13,946 nucleotides of DNA from an uncultured Lachnospiraceae bacterium (lineage in GTDB: Bacteria > Bacillota_A > Clostridia > Lachnospirales > Lachnospiraceae). A model generated the notes under the pieces. It was not told the origin of the DNA. It was given only the letters and a program-made list of their open reading frames with translations, and did not search any database. The stretch lies in NCBI GenBank assembly GCA_910587905.1, contig CAJUOF010000281.1, positions 1 through 13,946 on the forward strand. The letters are read 5' to 3'. The position numbers were made by a program, and so were the translations under genes. The stretch's first letter is position 1. Each line of letters begins with the position of its first letter. Shown piece by piece: positions 1-5,789 of this stretch.

Positions 1-580
1 GCGATCAGAAGTCCGAGCAGATTGAGAAGCGCCCAGCCGTCCGCTTTCGCAGCCGCCGCAAGAGGCACATCCTCCTCGCCGATGTCTTTCACTTCCTCTG
101 TCTCCGGAACAGACTCCGAAGGCTCCGTTCCCGCTTCCAGATCAGATCCGGAATTCAAGGGTACTCTCTCCTCGTCAATCTGTCCCGCATTGGCAATCAG
201 ATCTTCCGTTGACTCCGCACTTTCCGGAGTGGCGTTTGTACCTGCCGCCCCGGTTCCGGCTGTCCCGACTGTTCCTGTCACGCCTCCTGCGGGTCTCGTA
301 CCGCCTCCGTTGGGATTCGCCGGAGCCGCAGGGCTCGGCGACGTCGGATTGGTGGGCACCGTCGGGTTCGTAGGATTCGTGGGCACCGTCGGATTCGTCG
401 GATCCGTCGGGTCTGTAGGATCAATAGGATCGGTGGGATCCACAGGTGTCTCCTTTTCCACTATGATAAAGACACCTTTGGTTTCTGTCTCTTTTGCCTC
501 AAGTTCCTTTGGTTCTTTTGCCGTATACTTGTCAAGTTCTCCTTTGGTCATGCCGCCCTTGTAGGTACCGCCGGTGTCTT
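1..580 (-). CDS. C-terminal part of the repeat-containing surface protein (out of frame, runs off the window)
   Basis: This frame is open on the minus strand from about 593 to the window edge. It opens with TGGTYKGGMTKGEL, which matches the module-ending motifs ITGGTFKGG and IAGGTFKGM of the upstream large protein, so it is read as the continuation of that protein in another frame. There follow a charged segment (KEPKELEAKETETKG), a Pro-Thr-Asp/Asn triplet spacer, a Gly/Ala/Thr-rich stretch, an acidic stretch, and then EEDVPLAAAA, AKADGW and ALLNLLGLLI at the edge. An acidic VPLA motif followed by a hydrophobic helix is, from memory, a recurring C-terminal end of Clostridia surface proteins and probably a membrane anchor. 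The first internal ATG lies at 551-549 and overlaps the upstream stop as ATGA, but no convincing ribosome binding site precedes it, so independent translation is doubtful. The true end lies beyond position 1. Confidence 0.7.
339..450 (-). repeat. Short tandem repeat coding for a Pro-Thr-Asp/Asn spacer
   Basis: The minus strand encodes repeated three-residue units (DPT, NPT, VPT) built on 9-bp-like DNA units such as GGATCCGTC on the plus strand. Such proline-rich rods commonly hold a surface domain away from the cell envelope. The near-identical short units make copy number liable to slip in steps that keep the frame. Confidence 0.75.
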
Positions 581-3500
581 GATAGTTCCTCCCTCAATGT
601 TAACAACCGCCTTTTTGGCCCAGGTGCTAACCCTGATTGCATTCCCGGAACTCATTTCACCCGCAAGCAATTCGACAACTGCATTATCTTTCAGGGTAAA
701 GCTTCCCTTCTCAATGTCAACGGCAAAGCTTCTTAAGCTCTGTACCCGGCTTTCGCCGCTCACTGTCACGGTTCCGTCCGCCTTTATCGCATCGCCTCCG
801 GCCACCAACTCCACAAGGCCTGCGGAAACCGTCACAGCACTTCCCTCTTTGGACATAATCGATACGGAGGATGAGCCAGGAACATTCCCTCTCACCGTTC
901 CTCCGGCAATATCCGCTGTTCCCGCATTTTCCACGCTCAGCATAGCGATCCCTGCATATCCCCGGTTTTCCAGAATTCCGCTTTCCAGACAGAATGCTCC
1001 GGAAATAACTATCATGTCCGCACACTTCACATCTCTGTCGGACTCTCCGACAAACCTTCCTCCCGTCTCAGAAGAATCTCTGACGGTCAGATTTCCGCTT
1101 TTTGCTACGGTGAGCAGCGCAGCCTCTAATGCTGCGTCATTTTTAACCGTGTGGCCTGCCAGATCCAGAACCAGTGTTTTGTCCACTGTGAGCGTTTCCG
1201 ACAGCTCGATGTCTTTCAGCACAGTGATCACGGCACCTGCCTGTGCATTCTCAAGCGCCTCCGCAAGGGTTTCGTACTTCTTTCCGTTGCTGTCCTTCGC
1301 CGCATAGTCTTTCGCCACGGCGACTACATAAGTCCCCTCGTCCTGCTGCCCTGCCGCATAACCTTCCGCCAGACGCCCTTCAAAGTCTGTATCAGAAATT
1401 CCGCCTTTGAAAGTTCCGCCGGTAATCAGCACTTTATAGTCTTTCTTGGTCCCCTCGACCAGCTTGCCCGCCTCAAAGGTTCCGCCTTCGATCAGGTTAT
1501 CGGAGTCGTTGATGTACATGGTGTAAAACACTGTGTCTGCTTTTACTGCCGTGTTTTCCCCGGACACCGTGATCTTCCTCGTACAAAATGCCTGCTTTGC
1601 CGTAATGGCGGCATCCGACACCTCGATCACCGTGTTGTTGACCGGTGCGTAAATTCCGTACAGCGTAGAGTGGATCGTACCTCCGGTCACGGTCAGCTTC
1701 CCGGTGGCGGAATTCATGTAATAGACGGCCGACGTGTTGCTCTGGCTTCCCGTCTGCTCGATCGTGCCGCCGGTGATGGTCATGGTTCCTTTCTTATCGA
1801 AAAGCACCGCCGCCATTCCGTTGCCGGTCACAGTTCCGCCGTTGATCTCGGCCGTACCATTCTCATCCAGGGAGAAGGCATAGCCCTGTCTGCCGCCGCA
1901 GTCCAACAGGCCGCCATTCACGATCCCGCTTCCCGTCACCACCCGGAATGCCCTGGAGGTGTTGTAGCCAAAGCTGCAGCGGTTGTACACCTTGCCGCCG
2001 TTTACCACGGCGCTGCCGCCTTCCACCCTCAGGGTGTCCACGGACCTGCTGTCCAGGGTTCCCTTTTCCAGGGTGAATCCGCCCTTCACCAGAACCAGGA
2101 CACCGGTTTCCTCTTTTTCATGTACAATCTTCCCGGTCTCGCTTTCCGAAGAATCCGTGACGGTCAGATTTCCCCCTGCCTCAACGGTAAATGCGGAAGG
2201 ATTCTTTCCGTTCGCAGTCGCAATTGCACACCCGTTCAGATCCAGGGTCAGCGCTTTGTCTACCGTGATTGCCTCCGCAAGCTCCGTATCCCTTAACAGG
2301 GTCACGGTCTGGCCTGCCCCTGCCGCTTCAATTGCTTCCTCAAGGGACTGATAAGTCGTGCTTCCAACCTGTGCCACGGGCTCTTCCACTTCAGCCGGAC
2401 CAACCGTCACAACGCCATCTGTCTCTGTTGCCGTGGCTCCCTCAGCAACATGATTCTCAAGCATGTCTTTGGTCATACCCTTGAAGGTGCCGCCGGCAAT
2501 CGTGATCTGCTTCCCTGACACATCTGTCGTGTCCAGTAACTCCGATGCCTCGAACACACCATCGTTGACTGCAACAACAGCAGAAGAACCTGCCGGATAC
2601 CCAAAAACAGCCTTTCCTGCTTTTACGTTCGATCCGCCGCTCACATTCAGTGCCGTGGTATCGTAAAAAGCATAGGTCTTTGCATCTATCGTAACGCCGG
2701 AAAGCTCCGCAGCCTCCCTCGAATCGCCGCCAATTTTGTAGTTCATGCCCCTCTGTGAGGAAATGACCGTTCCGCCTGCCATGCTGATCGTGACCGGTCC
2801 GCTCGCAGCACTAATCGCATAAACATAAGTCTTGTTCTGCAGGCCTATGGATTCCTGATTGCTCTCCTGAATAATCGTTCCGCCTGTCATATGAAACGTG
2901 CTTTTGTTTGCGAGGCAAACTGCGGCAGTTCCGTTGCTCCGGATCTCTCCGCCAAGGATCGTTCCCGCCGCTCCGCTTTCCACATAGAAAGCCCTGCCAT
3001 TGTTATTCTCCCTCAATACCAAGCCGCCGTCTATGGTTCCCGCAGCACTCTTTGCCACGTAAAAAGCCGCCCCGCCATTATTTTTAAAACGGTTTCTCAC
3101 AATGCCTCCGTTCACCGTCGATGCCCCGCCGGTGGCCTTGATCGTATAGCCGCCATTGGAATCCAGGGTCCCGCCATTTAGCGTAAAATTCCCTTCCACC
3201 TCAAGAAGAATATCTGCCTGCGCCGCCCTGGTGGAAGAATATGTAAGAGTACCTCCCCCCGCACTGTCCTGTACCGTCAGGCTGCCCCCTTCGGCGACCA
3301 ATACCGCTTTTTTCAAAGCCGTCGTAACCGTCTTTCCGTTCAGATCCAGGGTCAGTGCTTTGTCAACCGTGATCTTGGCCATAATTTCCGTATCCCTTGT
3401 CACGGTCACGACCTGGCCGGGCTGCGCCGCTTGGAGGGCTTCCGCCAAGGTCGCATACCCTGTTTCGCCCGCCATGGCAACGGGATCCGCCTCCGGCATC

Positions 3501-4024
3501 TCCGCAGCGGGCATCGCATCCATCTGCGCCTGGACTCCGGAAAGCTCCACCTGCCTGGAGCCCGCATCCGCGGTATCCAGCACTTCCGGCATTGCCACGG
3601 CTTCCGGCTCTGCCCCGTCCGCCTCCACGTTCTCCATATCTTCCGGCTTTTCCTCATCCGCCGAGGTCGTCTCCGTCACTTCCGCCGAAGTCTCCGTATC
3701 CTTATTGCCGGAATCTTCCTGCTCTGCTTCTTCCGTCTCCTCCGGCTTACGAGTCTCCGCCTCGTTCGGTTCTGCCTCATCCTCCGAAACCGCCGATTTT
3801 TCCGGTTCCGGCTCTTCCGCTTTCTCTTCCGGCTTTGTCTTCGGACAGCCGTCCTCATGGTTTTCCGCCACGCAGCCGTCGTCCTTTGTGCAGGAAACTT
3901 CCGTCCGGACCAAATCTGGATTCCCCTCGGCCTCCGCAAAAGACGTAACCGGCAATGACAGCACCATCATGGCCGCCAGCACCAGTGCCAGAACTCTCCT
4001 CAGTTTCCGCTTCTGTCTTTTCAT
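548..4024 (-). CDS. Large secreted surface protein with three beta-helix-like repeat modules (N-terminal 1158 residues before the frame break)
   Basis: The start is the ATG at 4024, not the longer in-frame 4201, because MKRQKRKLRRVLALVLAAMM is a classic signal peptide (basic n-region, hydrophobic core, cleavage near SFA-EAEG at residues 29-34) and a good ribosome binding site precedes it. Residues 45-60 hold a Cys/His cluster (CTKDDGC, HEDGC). Residues 61-185 are very acidic and probably a disordered spacer. Three modules begin at about 189 (GYATLAEAL), 557 (TYQSLEEAI) and 915 (KYETLAEAL). Each opens with xTLAEALxxAxxGxxVTVxxDTE, then ITVDKALTLDLNG, then a SLTVxDS strand, and goes on with many short strands ending in NGGT/TGGT. 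This is typical of right-handed parallel beta-helix (pectate-lyase-like) surface proteins. A role in adhesion or glycan contact is inference only; no catalytic motif was recognised. The protein continues in another frame after about 575. Confidence 0.85.
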   Translation of the reverse strand: MKRQKRKLRRVLALVLAAMMVLSLPVTSFAEAEGNPDLVRTEVSCTKDDGCVAENHEDGCPKTKPEEKAEEPEPEKSAVSEDEAEPNEAETRKPEETEEAEQEDSGNKDTETSAEVTETTSADEEKPEDMENVEADGAEPEAVAMPEVLDTADAGSRQVELSGVQAQMDAMPAAEMPEADPVAMAGETGYATLAEALQAAQPGQVVTVTRDTEIMAKITVDKALTLDLNGKTVTTALKKAVLVAEGGSLTVQDSAGGGTLTYSSTRAAQADILLEVEGNFTLNGGTLDSNGGYTIKATGGASTVNGGIVRNRFKNNGGAAFYVAKSAAGTIDGGLVLRENNNGRAFYVESGAAGTILGGEIRSNGTAAVCLANKSTFHMTGGTIIQESNQESIGLQNKTYVYAISAASGPVTISMAGGTVISSQRGMNYKIGGDSREAAELSGVTIDAKTYAFYDTTALNVSGGSNVKAGKAVFGYPAGSSAVVAVNDGVFEASELLDTTDVSGKQITIAGGTFKGMTKDMLENHVAEGATATETDGVVTVGPAEVEEPVAQVGSTTYQSLEEAIEAAGAGQTVTLLRDTELAEAITVDKALTLDLNGCAIATANGKNPSAFTVEAGGNLTVTDSSESETGKIVHEKEETGVLVLVKGGFTLEKGTLDSRSVDTLRVEGGSAVVNGGKVYNRCSFGYNTSRAFRVVTGSGIVNGGLLDCGGRQGYAFSLDENGTAEINGGTVTGNGMAAVLFDKKGTMTITGGTIEQTGSQSNTSAVYYMNSATGKLTVTGGTIHSTLYGIYAPVNNTVIEVSDAAITAKQAFCTRKITVSGENTAVKADTVFYTMYINDSDNLIEGGTFEAGKLVEGTKKDYKVLITGGTFKGGISDTDFEGRLAEGYAAGQQDEGTYVVAVAKDYAAKDSNGKKYETLAEALENAQAGAVITVLKDIELSETLTVDKTLVLDLAGHTVKNDAALEAALLTVAKSGNLTVRDSSETGGRFVGESDRDVKCADMIVISGAFCLESGILENRGYAGIAMLSVENAGTADIAGGTVRGNVPGSSSVSIMSKEGSAVTVSAGLVELVAGGDAIKADGTVTVSGESRVQSLRSFAVDIEKGSFTLKDNAVVELLAGEMSSGNAIRVSTWAKKAVVNIEGGTIKTPAVPTRAA
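551..593 (-). other. Frame break in the surface-protein gene
   Basis: The upstream frame reads VVNIEGGTIKT then PAVPTRAA and stops at 550-548. The frame that carries the expected GGTYKGG motif is closed by a stop at 596-594, so the switch must lie between 551 and 593. Restoring the frame needs one extra base, for example AAGAC read as AAG GAC, or a larger deletion of length 3n+1. Modules 1 and 2 have about 90 residues between the equivalent GGT motif and the closing GGTFKG, whereas here only about 7 separate them, which makes a larger deletion plausible. Confidence 0.75.
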
Positions 4025-4030
4025 CCTTAC

Positions 4031-4040
4031 ACCTTCCTTT
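4031..4040 (-). promoter_or_regulatory. Ribosome binding site setting the surface-protein start at 4024
   Basis: On the minus strand AAAGGAAGGT lies 6 bases upstream of the ATG at 4024. The alternative upstream starts in the same frame would put about 59 extra residues before the signal peptide and have no comparable site. Confidence 0.7.
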
Positions 4041-4179
4041 CCTTTTCGCCACAGAAAACCGTTCCGCAAACCGCATCCACCGCCCCCCTTCCATGGAAAT
4101 TTTTGTTCTCTGTAAACAATAATTACATTAAACTTATCCTGTTTTTTCGTCATTTCAATGCAATTTCTTACGAAAAAAG

Positions 4180-4286
4180 TTAATTTTTTTACGGATTTCA
4201 CAATTGGCAGGGGGACTCTTCCCCACAGCCATGAAGGCAGCCGGAAAAAGTTGTTTTTTTACGATAAAGGTTTGTTTTTTTACGAT
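4180..4286. repeat. Phased direct repeats with T7-ACG core in the divergent intergenic region
   Basis: TTGTTTTTTTACGAT occurs exactly at 4251-4265 and again at 4272-4286, a spacing of 21 bp, or two helical turns. A variant, TTAATTTTTTTACGGAT, lies at 4180-4196, and shorter T6-CG elements occur at 4142-4149 and, inverted, near 4169-4177. Two identical 15-mers on the same face of the helix between divergent genes suggest a dimeric regulator. LytTR-family regulators bind direct repeats with about this spacing, but the link to that family is inference. The 4025-4537 region contains no gene that I can support. Confidence 0.6.
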
Positions 4287-4330
4287 TTGCGCCCATTCAC
4301 AATATCCGTCAGAGATTTTTTAACTTTTTC

Positions 4331-4359
4331 TTGACAGCTCTCTGAAAAATACCTAAAAT
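4331..4359 (+). promoter_or_regulatory. Sigma-A promoter for the Rpn-family gene
   Basis: TTGACA (4331-4336), a 17-bp spacer and TAAAAT (4354-4359) form a near-consensus promoter pointing toward 4538. Transcription would begin near 4366 and give a leader of about 170 bases. The phased 15-mers end about 45 bp upstream of the -35 box. Confidence 0.8.
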
Positions 4360-4430
4360 GAAATTACATATCCGGGAGCATGTCTGAACCGTTCGGTTAC
4401 TGATTCCCCTGTATGAATATCGAACTATAT

Positions 4431-4516
4431 GGCGGGGCAGGAACTGACGGTGGAAAACTGACTGCGGGTCACAGCATCACAGCCTGATCACCGGCGTTTG
4501 CCCGTTCCTCTCCGCC
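4431..4516 (+). promoter_or_regulatory. Foldable 5' leader of the Rpn-family mRNA
   Basis: GGCGG (4431-4435) can pair with CCGCC (4512-4516), AGGAAC (4439-4444) with GTTCCT (4504-4509), and CGGTG (4448-4452) with CACCG (4489-4493). These nest into one long interrupted stem that ends 8 bases before the ribosome binding site. It matches no riboswitch class I know, and it could be a chance fold in GC-rich sequence. Confidence 0.35.
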
Positions 4517-4537
4517 CACAAAGAAAGGATGAGGAAT

Positions 4538-5482
4538 ATGGCGCAAAAAAAGTTACAGGAGCTAAACCTGCTGGACGACTTTCTCTTCGGGACGCTCCTC
4601 AGCAGCGAGGATTTCGGCGAACCCTTCGGCAGGATCCTTCTGGAGATCATCTTCCAGAAGAAGTTCGGACGGCTTAAGGTGATTCCACAGAAGGTATATT
4701 ATGGAAAGGACACGAATCTCCACGAGACAAGGCTCGACGTATATCTGGAGGAGATGTCCGACGAACTACTTCCCGGACAGGCTTCCATTTACGACATGGA
4801 GCCGGACAATTATCCGGAAACGCTCCGGGAGCTTGCCAGACGGACCAGATTCTACCACAGCGTAATTGATTCAAAATCTCTGAAGTCCGGCTTAAAGTAC
4901 GAGGCTTTAAAAAACGTCATCGTCATTTTCATTATGCCGGAGGACCCTCTCGGAGAGAACCGGATGGTCTACACGATCTGCAGCATGTGCGAGGAATCCC
5001 CAAAGCTCCCATACGACGACGGCGCCCGAACCCTCTATCTTTATACCATGGGCACCGTGGGGGATCCGCCAAAGGCTCTCCGGCAGCTGCTGCGCTATAT
5101 GGAGCAAAGCACCGACGAAAACGCAGTCAATGACAGCCTGAAAAGAATCCACCATATGGTGGAGACCGTGAAACGGGATGGGGAGGTGGCATTAAGCTAT
5201 ATGAAATCCTGGGATCGAGAGGAACGGATTCGCAAAGAAGAACGGCAAAAGGTCGAACAGGAAAGGCAAAAAGCTGAACAGGAAAGGCAAAAGGCCGAAC
5301 AGGAAAGACAAAAGGTCGAACAGGAAAAACAGAGGATCCTGTTGGAGAACCAGCGGCTCCAGGAGGAGATCGCCCGCTATGAAAAGCAGGAAAAACAACT
5401 GATCCTGTCGGAAAACCAGCGGCTTCGGGAGGAGATCGCCCGCTACAAAAAGGAATTGGCCGAGCTTTCCGGCCGCTCTTGA
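4538..5482 (+). CDS. Rpn-family PD-(D/E)XK nuclease/transposase-like protein with coiled-coil repeat tail
   Basis: The 314-residue product resembles the Rpn / PD-(D/E)XK nuclease family transposase proteins, which are abundant in Clostridia, often in many copies, and some of which promote RecA-independent recombination. Visible landmarks are LNLLDDFLFGTLLS near the N-terminus, HETRLDVYLE at 62-71 with D67 as the likely metal-binding acid, YDMEPD at 85-90 in place of the usual (D/E)xK/Q strand, and RRTRFYHSVID at 101-111. Residues from about 226 on are a charged coiled coil made of 7-residue repeats (ERQKxEQ) and a 22-residue duplication. The ATG at 4538 is preferred over 4529 because AAAGGA ends 8 bases before it. 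The gene has its own promoter, and its TGA stop lies inside the -35 box of the riboflavin operon. No terminator of its own was seen, so readthrough would meet the riboswitch terminators. Family call is firm from pattern recognition; activity is not certain. Confidence 0.8.
   Translation: MAQKKLQELNLLDDFLFGTLLSSEDFGEPFGRILLEIIFQKKFGRLKVIPQKVYYGKDTNLHETRLDVYLEEMSDELLPGQASIYDMEPDNYPETLRELARRTRFYHSVIDSKSLKSGLKYEALKNVIVIFIMPEDPLGENRMVYTICSMCEESPKLPYDDGARTLYLYTMGTVGDPPKALRQLLRYMEQSTDENAVNDSLKRIHHMVETVKRDGEVALSYMKSWDREERIRKEERQKVEQERQKAEQERQKAEQERQKVEQEKQRILLENQRLQEEIARYEKQEKQLILSENQRLREEIARYKKELAELSGRS
5234..5338 (+). repeat. 21-bp tandem repeats coding for 7-residue coiled-coil units
   Basis: Four full units of 21 bp start at 5255, 5276, 5297 and 5318 (type GAACAGGAAAGGCAAAAGG plus two bases), preceded by a degenerate, shorter unit from about 5237. 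They encode E-Q-E-R-Q-K-(V/A) heptads. Neighbouring units differ by only a few bases, so slippage would add or remove whole heptads without breaking the frame. Confidence 0.9.
5330..5458 (+). repeat. 66-bp duplication coding for a 22-residue coiled-coil segment
   Basis: The segment 5330-5395 is repeated at 5396-5458. The encoded peptides share ILxENQRL and EEIARY blocks in the same order. This is a second, longer-period repeat directly after the 21-bp array and continues the coiled coil to the C-terminus. Confidence 0.8.
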
Positions 5483-5506
5483 CAAACCGTCAATTTTCTG
5501 TATAAT
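5479..5506 (+). promoter_or_regulatory. Consensus sigma-A promoter of the riboflavin operon
   Basis: TTGACA (5479-5484), a 16-bp spacer and TATAAT (5501-5506) match both consensus hexamers exactly. The TGA stop of the upstream Rpn-family gene (5480-5482) lies inside the -35 hexamer. The start should fall near 5513, a dozen bases before the riboswitch. Confidence 0.9.
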
Positions 5507-5524
5507 TGGAAACTAAGTGAATAA

Positions 5525-5649
5525 ATCTTCAGGGCAGGGTGCGATTCCCTACCGGTGGTATAGCCCACGAGCCCTTTGCCGGCGATGGCGGCAGGGCAGG
5601 ATTCGGTGAGATTCCGAGGCCGACAGTGACAGTCTGGATGGAAGAAGAT
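5525..5649 (+). promoter_or_regulatory. FMN riboswitch (RFN element)
   Basis: The conserved RFN blocks appear in order: AGGGCAGGGTG, ATTCCCTACCGG, GGTATAGCCCACGAGCC, GGATTCGGTGAGATTCCGA, GGCCGACAGT and AGTCTGGATGGAAGAAGAT. The closing P1 helix pairs ATCTTC (5525-5530) with GAAGAT (5644-5649). It binds flavin mononucleotide and, in Bacillota, normally favours a terminator when bound. Here it sits between a strong promoter and ribD, and is followed directly by terminator hairpins. Confidence 0.97.
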
Positions 5650-5679
5650 GACGATACGGCACAGGTTTGATCTGCGCAG

Positions 5680-5719
5680 AAAACTGCCCTGGAATGAAAA
5701 ACATTCCAGGGCAGTTTTT
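5680..5719 (+). terminator. Riboswitch expression-platform terminator
   Basis: A 17-bp perfect stem joins 5680-5696 with 5702-5718 around an AAAAA loop, and its 3' side ends in TTTTT (5715-5719). The 5' arm CTGCCCTG (5684-5691) is also exactly complementary to CAGGGCAG at 5530-5537 and 5592-5599 inside the aptamer, which offers an antiterminator pairing that would exclude the FMN-bound fold. Confidence 0.93.
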
Positions 5720-5741
5720 GTACAGGTCCACACCGGCCGCC

Positions 5742-5776
5742 TGCCCGGAACGATCTGTTCCGGGCATTTTTCTTTT
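5742..5776 (+). terminator. Second terminator-like hairpin just before ribD
   Basis: TGCCCGGAAC (5742-5751) pairs perfectly with GTTCCGGGCA (5757-5766) around a 5-base loop, followed by TTTTTCTTTT. It has full intrinsic-terminator form. It lies 22 bases after the first terminator, and the ribD ribosome binding site GGGAGGA (5777-5783) follows at once, so it could also affect translation. Confidence 0.8.
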
Positions 5777-5789
5777 GGGAGGAATCGAC

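Noticed and set aside
1151..2296. Plus-strand open frame of 381 codons opposite the surface protein
   Set aside because: It is the antisense of the beta-helix modules, with no recognisable domain or start signals.
3156..4115. Plus-strand open frame of 319 codons opposite the surface protein
   Set aside because: Its Ser/Ala-rich product is the antisense of the acidic, repetitive signal and spacer region, and no ribosome binding site or promoter was seen.
4025..4201. 59-residue N-terminal extension of the surface protein
   Set aside because: It would place a charged segment before a clear signal peptide, while the ATG at 4024 has its own ribosome binding site.
5234..5458. CRISPR-like array
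   Set aside because: The repeats are contiguous coding units without spacers, in frame within the Rpn-family protein.
5667..5789. Upstream in-frame extension of ribD
   Set aside because: It would begin inside the riboswitch terminator and code through two hairpins; the ATG at 5790 has a good ribosome binding site and matches the family N-terminus.
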